Below are positions 27,965 through 36,003 of a DNA stretch of 64,000 nucleotides, piece by piece. A model generated the notes under the pieces. That model did no database searches. It was given only the letters and a program-made list of their open reading frames with translations, and was not told where the DNA came from. Source of the stretch: Gammaproteobacteria bacterium (GTDB lineage: Bacteria; Pseudomonadota; Gammaproteobacteria; Arenicellales; Poriferihabitantaceae); contig JAPOUQ010000048.1 in NCBI GenBank assembly GCA_026708585.1, positions 1 through 64,000 of the forward strand, given 5' to 3'. Within the stretch, counting starts at the first letter, position 1. Each line of letters opens with the position of its first letter. Made by a program: the position numbers and the translations under genes.

Positions 27965-28786
27965 ATGAAGATCAGCGTTATCATACCAACTTATAATCGA
28001 AAACACCTGATCGACAGAGCAATTCGTTCTGTACTAGCCCAAACCCATTCTGCTTACGAGATACTAGTCATTGATGATGGATCGACTGATGGTACAAGTG
28101 ATATGGTTGCTTCTACCTTTCCGAAAGTCAATTTGATTCAACAAACAAATCTTGGAGTCAGTTCAGCTAGAAACACTGGAATTGCCGAATCATCAGGTGA
28201 CTGGCTGGCATTTCTCGATTCAGATGACGAGTGGTTGCCGGATAAATTGAAACTGCAGGCTGAACTTTTGTCTCAAAATCGAGGAAAAATTATCCATACA
28301 GACGAAATCTGGATACGTAATGGAAGGCGAATCAATCCAGGTAAGAAACATTGCAAACCCAGTGGCTGGATATTCAGTAATTGCTTGCTGCTTTGTTGCG
28401 TATCACCATCGTCGATTATGATCTCTCGTTCAGTCTTTGATGAGTTGGGCAAGTTTGATGAATCATTACCTGTTTGTGAAGATTATGATCTCTGGCTTCG
28501 AATGTCCGCTCTCTATCCATTCGCTCTTGTTAATAAACCCCAAATGGTCAAATACGGAGGTCACCCTGATCAATTGTCGAAACGGTACTGGGGTATGGAT
28601 CGATTCAGAGTTCGGTCAATTCTCAATCGTCTTGAGTCGGGTCAACTGAATCCCATGCAGGTAGATGAAGCGAAAAAGGTACTTTTGGATAAATTACAAA
28701 TTTTGATCCATGGGTTTATCAAACGAAAAAAATACGCCGAAGCTGACCATTATGAGCAATTACGAATTCACTGGGGTCAATCGTGA
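27965..28786 (+). CDS. family 2 glycosyltransferase
   Basis: GT-A fold inverting glycosyltransferase using a nucleotide-sugar donor. The 273-residue protein has the GT2 start ISVIIPTYNRKHLIDRAIRSVLAQT, the DDGSTDGT motif, and the metal-binding SDDEW near residue 88. A second acidic motif EDYDLWLRM near residue 175 supplies the catalytic base region. No membrane segment. Acceptor unknown. Its stop overlaps the next gene start (GTGA), so it is tightly coupled to a nucleoside phosphorylase-like gene. Confidence 0.9.
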   Translation: MKISVIIPTYNRKHLIDRAIRSVLAQTHSAYEILVIDDGSTDGTSDMVASTFPKVNLIQQTNLGVSSARNTGIAESSGDWLAFLDSDDEWLPDKLKLQAELLSQNRGKIIHTDEIWIRNGRRINPGKKHCKPSGWIFSNCLLLCCVSPSSIMISRSVFDELGKFDESLPVCEDYDLWLRMSALYPFALVNKPQMVKYGGHPDQLSKRYWGMDRFRVRSILNRLESGQLNPMQVDEAKKVLLDKLQILIHGFIKRKKYAEADHYEQLRIHWGQS

Positions 28787-29448
28787 TATTCACCATTAGC
28801 GCATATCGTGCCGAAGCGGAGTCATTTCTGAAAATTTCGAATTTTGTTGCTGATCAATCGATTTCTGAGTTTCAGGTTTTTCGATCTAAGCATGTAGTTT
28901 TGGGTATTTCTGGTGAGGGAAAGAGGAGGGCTGAACAGCTGACAGGATTGTTAATTTCTCGATATGTTATCGAACTAGGGCTAGAATCCTCGCTCTGGTT
29001 CAATTTTGGAATTGCTGGTTCAGGCTCCCATGAGCTTGGAAGTTTGGTTTATGCTAATGAAGTTATTGATGTTGAAACTGGAACCCATTGGGAACTTTCT
29101 CCTCGAAAAACAGGTAATGAAGTGGTAGCGACACTCAATACAGTTATCGAGCCCTCCCGAGAGTATCAGGAGGGTATGATTTATGATATGGAGGCCTCTG
29201 GTATATTGAATATGCTGTCTAGACACTCGCTAATTCGACAGGCCCTGGTTCTGAAATTGATATCGGATGGGTCGGACCATCCATTTTTCTGTGTAACAAA
29301 ATCCGATATTGTAAAATTGTTGAGCGATACCGAACCAAAAGTCCGCTCGATCTTTCATGCATTGTCACAACCTTATCGATCCAGAATTGGCGATAGAAAG
29401 CCTGACTTCGGGAGACATAATTCCATTCGTCAATATGGTTCGAAATGA
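28783..29448 (+). CDS. nucleoside phosphorylase-like protein
   Basis: The 221-residue protein resembles the PNP/UDP phosphorylase-MTA/SAH nucleosidase superfamily: a central sheet, NFGIAGSGSHELGSLVYANEVID and the hallmark YDMEASGILNML, where the Glu normally binds the ribose hydroxyls. An Asp late in the chain (ISDGSDH) corresponds to the base-binding position. It lacks the exact MTAN motifs, so the substrate is unknown. GTG start overlapping the glycosyltransferase stop by four bases; no ATG alternative near the N-terminus. Confidence 0.75.
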   Translation: MIFTISAYRAEAESFLKISNFVADQSISEFQVFRSKHVVLGISGEGKRRAEQLTGLLISRYVIELGLESSLWFNFGIAGSGSHELGSLVYANEVIDVETGTHWELSPRKTGNEVVATLNTVIEPSREYQEGMIYDMEASGILNMLSRHSLIRQALVLKLISDGSDHPFFCVTKSDIVKLLSDTEPKVRSIFHALSQPYRSRIGDRKPDFGRHNSIRQYGSK

Positions 29449-29487
29449 TTTATACTTCAGGCAAGCAGTTACTCTTTCCAGATTACC

Positions 29488-30216
29488 ATGATTCGACCAT
29501 ACTATAGACATTTACCATTATTTCTGGGTTTTCTTCTCATTTCCATAAGTCCAATTTCGATTGCATTTGACAAAGATGAAGAGGCAAGACTTATTGAGAA
29601 ATTAAACAGAATATCTTCCAGAGATATGCTCATCGAGAAGGTCGAGCCTTCTGAAGCTGAAGGAGTTTATATCGTTACAATGGGTTCGAACGAGTACTAT
29701 GTTTTCAGCCATGGTGACTACATACTGGTGGGCGATCTTTATGATACAGTTAGACAAGTTGATGTCGGACAAGAACGTTCAAACAAAAGGATTGCAGAGG
29801 CCATCAGTGCTGTGTCGGAAGACAATATGATCATGATGGGCGAACCCCTAGAGAAATATGTAACAGTGTTTACCGATACTGATTGCTTTTATTGTCAGAA
29901 GTTTCACTTGGAAGTCGAGGCCTTGCAAAACGAAGGTATACAAGTGCGCTATCTCATGTTTCCACGTTCTGGTATCGGTACTGAAAGTTATATTGAAGCC
30001 GTTTCCGTTTGGTGTTCTGATGATCAAGCAGATGCAATGACCGTAGCAAAGGCAGGCGGTACAGTAAAACAGGTACAGTGTGAGAATCCCGTAGCTGATC
30101 AGTACGAGTTTGGCCAATCGATTGGTATTCGAGGAACACCAACAATCATTTTACAAAACGGTAAAGTGATAAACGGATATGCCCCGCCCGATGTATTGGT
30201 TGCAGAATCTGGTTAA
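29488..30216 (+). CDS. dsbC: thiol:disulfide isomerase DsbC
   Basis: Periplasmic disulfide isomerase. The 242-residue precursor has a signal peptide (about 1-27), an N-terminal dimerisation domain, and a thioredoxin domain with C133-F-Y-C136 (TDCFYCQKFH) and cis-Pro in GTPTIIL. A second pair of cysteines at WCSDD and VQCEN matches the structural disulfide of DsbC. Convergent with bamE. Confidence 0.93.
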   Translation: MIRPYYRHLPLFLGFLLISISPISIAFDKDEEARLIEKLNRISSRDMLIEKVEPSEAEGVYIVTMGSNEYYVFSHGDYILVGDLYDTVRQVDVGQERSNKRIAEAISAVSEDNMIMMGEPLEKYVTVFTDTDCFYCQKFHLEVEALQNEGIQVRYLMFPRSGIGTESYIEAVSVWCSDDQADAMTVAKAGGTVKQVQCENPVADQYEFGQSIGIRGTPTIILQNGKVINGYAPPDVLVAESG

Positions 30217-30253
30217 GTTCGGGGTTTTTGTAGTCGGTTGTTGATTCTGATAT

Positions 30254-30613
30254 CTATGAATCAGTAGCATTTGCTTCGGGCAAAGATTCTGATTGCGATG
30301 GTGGAGCTGAACCCTCAAAATGGCTAATTTTGTCATCGATGAATTCGATGAATAGAGTACGGCGAATAACGCTACCGGTTTTTCCGTCTCTTAGAAAATA
30401 ATAGTAATCCCAGCGATCACGATTAAACGGGTCGGTAATTAATGGCTCTCCCAAAATATCAGCAACCTCATCTTTGGTCATTCCCAGAGTGATCGAGGAT
30501 AACATCTCGTCGGTTAGCTCATTGCCTTGCTGGATGTCTGGCCGATATAGACATCCTGATATTACCAAAGCAAGGGCAGCGATAATCAGATAAAAATGGT
30601 ATTGCAGTTTCAT
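30254..30613 (-). CDS. bamE: outer membrane assembly lipoprotein BamE
   Basis: Accessory lipoprotein of the Bam complex that inserts beta-barrel proteins in the outer membrane. From ATG 30613 the 119-residue precursor has a signal peptide with lipobox VISGC (Cys near residue 20), then the family motif YRPDIQQGN, GMTKDEVADILGEPL and DRWDYYYFLRDGK. The longer open frame to 30691 is not used. It is last of the nadK-recN-GNAT-bamE run, 10 nt after the GNAT gene. Confidence 0.93.
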   Translation of the reverse strand: MKLQYHFYLIIAALALVISGCLYRPDIQQGNELTDEMLSSITLGMTKDEVADILGEPLITDPFNRDRWDYYYFLRDGKTGSVIRRTLFIEFIDDKISHFEGSAPPSQSESLPEANATDS

Positions 30614-30623
30614 TATGATACCG

Positions 30624-31097
30624 TTATGAGAGATATTTGACCATTGCGATCTCATCGCAGTTATTAAAGTTGCGGCAGTGAACACAAACATTCCAGACTT
30701 TTTCGGGCAATTTTGCCATATCCACTACCTGAAATTCCAAATCCTGAAAAAACTCAACAACGTAAGTTAGCGCCATCAACCTAGCCAAGCCCAACTGAAT
30801 AGCTTCTCTTTCTAATTGCTGAACAAGACGTTTACCTAAGCCATTATGATGGTAGTCAGGATGAACCGCTAAACTACGAATTTCAGCAAGTTCGTGATTA
30901 TAAATCATGAGTGAAGCACAGGCAGCAAGTTGCTCATGTTCACGAATAATCCGAAAATTCCGTAAGGAATGATAAATATCAGTATTTGAACGAGGTAGGA
31001 GAATACCAGAGTCGGAATACATCGTGAGCAGATCAGAAATGTCGGGAACATCATCAAGACAAGCCTCTTTAATCGTTAGATGAGAAAGGGCATTCAT
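30624..31097 (-). CDS. GNAT acetyltransferase, short N-acetylglutamate synthase type
   Basis: The 157-residue protein has a single GNAT domain with the acetyl-CoA loop HPDYHHNGLGKRLV (about 75-90) and IRSLAVHP. The C-terminus has KVWNVCVHCRNFNNCDEIAM, a Cys-rich ending I associate with short NAGS-like proteins related to ArgA. It probably acetylates an amino acid, with glutamate an inference. ATG overlaps the recN stop by four bases (ATGA). Its presence between recN and bamE is an addition to the classical order. Confidence 0.8.
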   Translation of the reverse strand: MNALSHLTIKEACLDDVPDISDLLTMYSDSGILLPRSNTDIYHSLRNFRIIREHEQLAACASLMIYNHELAEIRSLAVHPDYHHNGLGKRLVQQLEREAIQLGLARLMALTYVVEFFQDLEFQVVDMAKLPEKVWNVCVHCRNFNNCDEIAMVKYLS

Positions 31098-32767
31098 AGT
31101 GATCCCACCGAAGAAAGTAATTGACGAGCATGCTCTAAGGTCTGGGAGGTAACTTTCTCTCCGCTAATCATTCTGGCGATCTCAGCTATTCGTTCGTTTT
31201 CGGTTAATTTTCGAATCATGGTTTCTACGCCATCCCTTGTGTTTTTGATAACAACGAATTGATGGTTTCCATGAATAGCGACTTGGGTCAGATGTGTGAT
31301 ACAAATCACTTGACCTCTTTCGCCGAGTTCACGTAGCTTCTGCCCTATTGTATTCGCCACCTCGCCACCGATTCCAGTATCTACTTCATCAAAAATCATG
31401 GTCGGCGCACTAGATTCTCGAGACAAAACAACCTGTATAGCAAGGGATATTCTGGATAATTCTCCACCAGAGATTGTTTTGTTGAGCGGTTGAGTCGGTA
31501 TACCTGGATTACCAGAGGCTCTGAATTCGACAGATTCATTACCATAACGTGTAATCCCATCCCCAGATTCAGGAATTAGATGAATTTCAAAGCATCCCCC
31601 CTGCATTCCAAGGCCGTTGATTATTGTGGAAATATCTTTCTGGAGTCCCTTTAATAGTTTATTTCGATTGGCTTTAACAGTCTTACAAAAACAGAAATAG
31701 TGTTGTATGACTTTATTTAGTTGTGCCGTCAATTCTTCGATTTCAGTTTGTGGGTCGAAAAGTGTTTCCAATTCAGCCTGAATATTGTTCATATGATCTG
31801 CTAGCATTTCAGGATGAATCTTGTGCTTGCGGGCCAATGAGTGGTATTCAGAGAGTCGATCGTCAATCGATTTTAGTGATTCAGCATCCAACTCATTGTC
31901 ATAGATGAGAGGTTCAAGTTGTTTAGAGGCTTCTTCTATATTGATCTGTGCCTCTAAGAGCAATTTTCTGATTTCAGTCAGCTCTGGTGCAACTTCGATT
32001 AGCGGATTAAGACGGGATATATGCTTACTAAGGTGGCTATTCAAACTGTCTGTTTCGCTACTGTAAAGATTTTCATAAATACTGGATGCGGCAGAGATTA
32101 ACTCAACTTGATGAGCACCTCTACGTTGTTTGGACTCTAATTCATCCCATTCTCCCTGTTTTGGGTTCAGTTTTTTTATTTCATCTAAATGAAATTGCAG
32201 TATCTCAATCTGCTTCGCATCCGTCTCACTTCTTTTCTGTATTTCCTGTATTCGCAACCTTAGATCACGAATTTCTTGGTAAGATGAACTTATCTTCAGC
32301 ATGAGTTTTTTATTTCCTGCCGCTTGATCGAGCATATCCCGTTGAATTTCAGATTTTAGTAAGGATAGGTGTTCATGCTGTCCATGGATGTCAACAAGTA
32401 ATTCACCTAATTGACGCAGCTGTGAAGCTGTCGCAGCGTGATTATTGATGAATCCTCGACTCGAGCGGCCCTTGCGTAGTACTCTGCGTAAAATACAATC
32501 TGTACAATCATCCATACCCTGAGCGAATAACCATTCCAGCGCAGGGTGATTCTCTGAAAGGCTGAAACCCGCCTGAATTTCCGCGGATTCCTGTCCATAA
32601 CGAATTTGCGTTGCTTCTGAACGATCTCCAAGGAGCACGTTGATCGCATCAATGATGACTGATTTGCCCGAACCGGTCTCGCCGGTTAAAGCAGTAAAGT
32701 TCGCTTCAAACTCTATGTCCAGGTTTTCAACGATGGCAAACTGGCGGATTTTGAGCCAGTCGATCAT
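31094..32767 (-). CDS. recN: DNA repair protein RecN
   Basis: SMC-like ATPase for double-strand break repair. In 557 residues: Walker A GETGSGKS (29-36), a long central coiled coil (about 155-365), the ABC signature ISGGELSRISLAIQ, Walker B MIFDEVDTGIGG and the D-loop, His-switch ITHLTQVA. The start ATG directly follows the nadK stop (TAAATG). No SOS box seen upstream of nadK. Confidence 0.96.
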   Translation of the reverse strand: MIDWLKIRQFAIVENLDIEFEANFTALTGETGSGKSVIIDAINVLLGDRSEATQIRYGQESAEIQAGFSLSENHPALEWLFAQGMDDCTDCILRRVLRKGRSSRGFINNHAATASQLRQLGELLVDIHGQHEHLSLLKSEIQRDMLDQAAGNKKLMLKISSSYQEIRDLRLRIQEIQKRSETDAKQIEILQFHLDEIKKLNPKQGEWDELESKQRRGAHQVELISAASSIYENLYSSETDSLNSHLSKHISRLNPLIEVAPELTEIRKLLLEAQINIEEASKQLEPLIYDNELDAESLKSIDDRLSEYHSLARKHKIHPEMLADHMNNIQAELETLFDPQTEIEELTAQLNKVIQHYFCFCKTVKANRNKLLKGLQKDISTIINGLGMQGGCFEIHLIPESGDGITRYGNESVEFRASGNPGIPTQPLNKTISGGELSRISLAIQVVLSRESSAPTMIFDEVDTGIGGEVANTIGQKLRELGERGQVICITHLTQVAIHGNHQFVVIKNTRDGVETMIRKLTENERIAEIARMISGEKVTSQTLEHARQLLSSVGSL

Positions 32768-33631
32768 TTATCCGTGCCAACCTAGTTTGTTGTAGAGAGT
32801 TTCAAAATAATTAAAACGATCTGACTTAACTAGCTGTAATTTTTGTTTTGCTCTGGAGATATTGATAATTTCGGAACCATCTAGCTCCATCAGCATAACT
32901 CCATCGAGAGCGAGGTTTGGAGGAAACTCGTTTGGTTCAATATTTGAGATATGGATTTGGTCCGTCTCTGACAATAATATCGGCCGATTACTCAAGGTAT
33001 GTGGACAGATCGGTGAAAGGCAGATGACTGGTAGGTCAGGGTAAATGATCGGACCACCAGCTGAAAGAGCATAAGCCGTTGAACCAGTAGGGGTTGAAAT
33101 AATCAAACCATCTCCCCTCGGTTTAGTAACATATTGATCATTAACATGAATACTAAATTCAATCAGTCTTCCTATATTTCCTTTCGAGAGGACTATTTCA
33201 TTCAGTGCAATGCTGGATAGTAATTTTTTGCCTTCGCGAATAACTTTACACTGGAGAAGGGTTCGATGTTCAACGTGAAAATTGCCTTCCAGAATTGAGC
33301 CAAGTGCGATTTCGAAGTTCGACATTGGAATATCTGTTAGAAATCCTAGTCTTCCAATATTGATGCCAACTGCTGGTACTCCAAATTTTGACAACTCTCG
33401 GGCTACGCTCAACATAGTGCCATCACCACCGACAACAATCGAGAGATCGAGTAGTTCATTGGGAAGTTTTTCTTGATCCTCCAAGCGCATACCTTCAATT
33501 TGTGAGGATGTAGTATGACCCAAGTAGACAGACAGATTATTGCTTTCAAGAAATTTCTTTACCTGGATAACAGCATCAGCGACGCTGTGATCATTGAATT
33601 TTCCAAAAAGGCCAATATTGTTAATGCTCAC
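32768..33631 (-). CDS. nadK: NAD kinase
   Basis: Phosphorylates NAD to NADP using ATP or polyphosphate. The 287-residue protein carries the GGDGTML motif (G68-G71), NIGRLGFLTDIPM, PRGDGLIISTPTGSTAYALSAGGPI and the C-terminal LALDG. First gene of the nadK-recN-GNAT-bamE run. Divergent from hrcA with 187 nt between the starts. Confidence 0.97.
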   Translation of the reverse strand: MSINNIGLFGKFNDHSVADAVIQVKKFLESNNLSVYLGHTTSSQIEGMRLEDQEKLPNELLDLSIVVGGDGTMLSVARELSKFGVPAVGINIGRLGFLTDIPMSNFEIALGSILEGNFHVEHRTLLQCKVIREGKKLLSSIALNEIVLSKGNIGRLIEFSIHVNDQYVTKPRGDGLIISTPTGSTAYALSAGGPIIYPDLPVICLSPICPHTLSNRPILLSETDQIHISNIEPNEFPPNLALDGVMLMELDGSEIINISRAKQKLQLVKSDRFNYFETLYNKLGWHG

Positions 33632-33818
33632 GACTTCTAGAACTCACTCAATAGAGTATTATATATTTTACAATTGCCTTACAACTTTGTGATTTTTGAA
33701 TTAACAAGATTGGTCGAACAAGGTTGTATAATTTTATTACGTAGATGGTTATACAGGATATTAATGTGTCTCACTACATAGTACACCAATTCATGCACTT
33801 CAAATTCGTAAGAGCCTA

Positions 33819-34877
33819 ATGGTTTATTCAGATCAAATATCGTTAAATGATCGGGCAACCTTTGTTCTCGATAAACTAGTGCGTCATTATATTGATGACG
33901 GTGTACCAGTAGGGTCAAGAACGCTTTCCAAAATACCGGCCCTAGGACTGAGTTCAGCAACAATCCGCAATGTAATGGCTGATCTTGAAGAATCGGGTTA
34001 TATACACTCTCCTCACACCTCTTCGGGTCGTATTCCGACTGCAAAGGGATACCGTTTCTTTATCAATAACTTAATTAAGGCTGATTCTTTTGACAATATA
34101 TCATATGAAGAAATGTCGGGACGATTTAAGAGAGTCGCAGACCCTTTGAGTATTTTGGTGAATGCAACAGAAATGCTATCCCAAATCACCTCTTTTGCGG
34201 GCATTCTGTCAACGCCTGATGTTAGTTCAACCTGTATCCGACAAATTGAGTTTATCCAGTTGTCGAAAAATCGTGTATTGGCTATTTTGGTTACTGAAGA
34301 TGGCCAAGTGCAAAACAAAGTTTTGTCGACAGAAATCGAGTATACAAGTTCAGAGTTAATTGAAGCCGCTAATTTTTTCAATCATAAATACAGTTCAAAA
34401 TGTATTTCCGTTGTCCGACGAAAATTGTTGGTACTCATGCAAAAAGATCAAAAACAAATGAGAAGAGAGATGTCTACTGCGATCAAGATGGCTAGCAAAC
34501 TATTAGAACAGGATACAAAAACTTCTGAAGATGTATTGATTAGTGGAGAGAGTAATTTGCTTTCAATTTCTGATTTCACCGAGGTAAATCGTTTAAAGAC
34601 CCTGTTTGAAACTTTTCGAACCAAAAAAATATTGTTGGATTTGTTGCAAAACAGTTTGGCTGAATCTGGCATCACCATCTTTATTGGTGAAGAGTCGGGT
34701 ATTGAACCACTTCGAGATTGCAGTCTTATCTCAGCACCATATAAACAGGATAATCAAATCGTTGGTGTGTTAGGTGTGATCGGACCCACTCGTATGCACT
34801 ATGAGGAAGTGATCAACACTGTGGATATTACAGCACAGATTGTTAGTGATGCATTAAGCATGCAAGTTTCAGTTTAG
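33819..34877 (+). CDS. hrcA: heat-inducible transcription repressor HrcA
   Basis: Repressor of groE/dnaK heat-shock genes that binds CIRCE elements. The 352-residue protein has an N-terminal winged helix (about 10-80, GVPVGSRTLSKIPALGLSSATIRNVMADLEESGYIHSPHTSSGRIPTAKGYR), a GAF-like middle domain and the inserted dimerisation domain. Expected grpE-dnaK-dnaJ do not follow; a DUF1285 gene follows 18 nt later. I find no CIRCE in its own promoter region. Confidence 0.95.
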   Translation: MVYSDQISLNDRATFVLDKLVRHYIDDGVPVGSRTLSKIPALGLSSATIRNVMADLEESGYIHSPHTSSGRIPTAKGYRFFINNLIKADSFDNISYEEMSGRFKRVADPLSILVNATEMLSQITSFAGILSTPDVSSTCIRQIEFIQLSKNRVLAILVTEDGQVQNKVLSTEIEYTSSELIEAANFFNHKYSSKCISVVRRKLLVLMQKDQKQMRREMSTAIKMASKLLEQDTKTSEDVLISGESNLLSISDFTEVNRLKTLFETFRTKKILLDLLQNSLAESGITIFIGEESGIEPLRDCSLISAPYKQDNQIVGVLGVIGPTRMHYEEVINTVDITAQIVSDALSMQVSV

Positions 34878-34895
34878 TCTTCCTCTGATTGAGAC

Positions 34896-35453
34896 ATGGA
34901 ACAGGAGATTACTCCGGAAAGATTGTTTGAGCAGTTTGAACCCCAGAAGAGCTGGCCGATTCACGACTGGTCGCCAACTCAGGAAATGGAGATTGGTTTG
35001 TCGATTGATCGATTGGGCAAGTGGTTTTATCAGGAATCTGAAATCACACGAGACAGGATGCTCAAGTTCTTTTCATCCTTGTTAATTTTTGAGGACGATG
35101 GGTATTTTTTGATTACCCCACATATCAAGTATCTTGTACTTGTTGAAGAATATCCATTGTTAGCTATTGATATTGAAACCAAAGGGAAGGGGAAACATCT
35201 TAGTATTTACCTGCGAACGAATATGGACGATATGGTTACGGTAAATCAGTCCCATCCCCTTCGATTTGAGTGCAACCCTACGAACGGTCAGGTTGTACCG
35301 ACGGTGGAAGTTAGGGATCGTCTTAAGGCAAAACTGACTCGGTCGGTTTACTATCAACTAGTCGATTTGGCTATTGAGTCAACTGATAATTGTTCAGATA
35401 ACGAATCGGATTTTCATGTTTGGAGTGATGGCGTGCGATTCGAGATAGCCTGA
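34896..35453 (+). CDS. DUF1285 family protein
   Basis: A 185-residue soluble protein with the DUF1285 pattern: PIHDWSPTQEMEIGLSIDRLGKWFYQESEITRDRMLKFFSSLL, then DDGYFLITPHIKYLVLVEEYPLLAID. The function of the family is unknown. Probably co-transcribed with hrcA (18-nt gap). Confidence 0.85.
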   Translation: MEQEITPERLFEQFEPQKSWPIHDWSPTQEMEIGLSIDRLGKWFYQESEITRDRMLKFFSSLLIFEDDGYFLITPHIKYLVLVEEYPLLAIDIETKGKGKHLSIYLRTNMDDMVTVNQSHPLRFECNPTNGQVVPTVEVRDRLKAKLTRSVYYQLVDLAIESTDNCSDNESDFHVWSDGVRFEIA

Positions 35454-36003
35454 AAGGTTTGTTGATCAATGCGATTTTGTATCATTGCAGAATATGTTTA
35501 AGCTTCTTAACACTGATGACGATATTCGGTATCTTGGACGCATGTAATGCTTTCATTTTTGATTTGACTGATTCAATCCTTGGATAATCCCAACGCTTCA
35601 TAATCCAAGATTGGATTTTCACAGATGGAGTAGCTACGGCAAACTACATAGGAGGAGGTTCGAGTCGCCTTTTTTCGTTCAGGTCTTACAGTTTTAAAAC
35701 CAAAACCATCATCCAAAATATCGTTTTGGCAAGGATTAAAACCCCAGTAAGAAATTCTCCATTGCAATCTTCTCATTTTACAAGTCTTGTCGGTCTAAAA
35801 TCCATGTAAAATACAAGCCGAGATTTCCACAAATTTTTACATTCGAATAATTCAGGACTTTCAGTAAGCCTCCATCGTCATAGCACAATACAACTGTAAA
35901 GCTGTCATTCGGTATTTGTTTAGTTGAGAAAATAGCCACACGGCTTGAATTGTTCGGGGTTCTGTGGATACCTATTGATAACAAAATTTTTTGAAGGAAA
36001 ACT
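35454..36003. other. 550-nt intergenic region before the aldehyde oxidoreductase gene
   Basis: No coding region I can support. A stretch at 35651-35670 looks like a tRNA T-loop, but the stem does not pair and no cloverleaf can be built. I looked for a molybdenum/tungsten cofactor riboswitch ahead of the W-enzyme gene and could not build one. The oxidoreductase has a good Shine-Dalgarno (AAGGA, about 6 nt before the ATG). Confidence 0.6.

Noticed and set aside
33632..33818. CIRCE operator in the nadK-hrcA intergenic region
   Set aside because: I searched for TTAGCACTC-N9-GAGTGCTAA and found no acceptable match.
35651..35672. A tRNA-like T-loop (GGTTCGAGTC) ahead of a T-run
   Set aside because: The T stem does not pair and no acceptor, D or anticodon arm can be built from the upstream sequence.
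35454..36003. Molybdenum/tungsten cofactor riboswitch before the aldehyde oxidoreductase gene
   Set aside because: A few short motifs look similar, but the conserved core and paired arms cannot be assembled.
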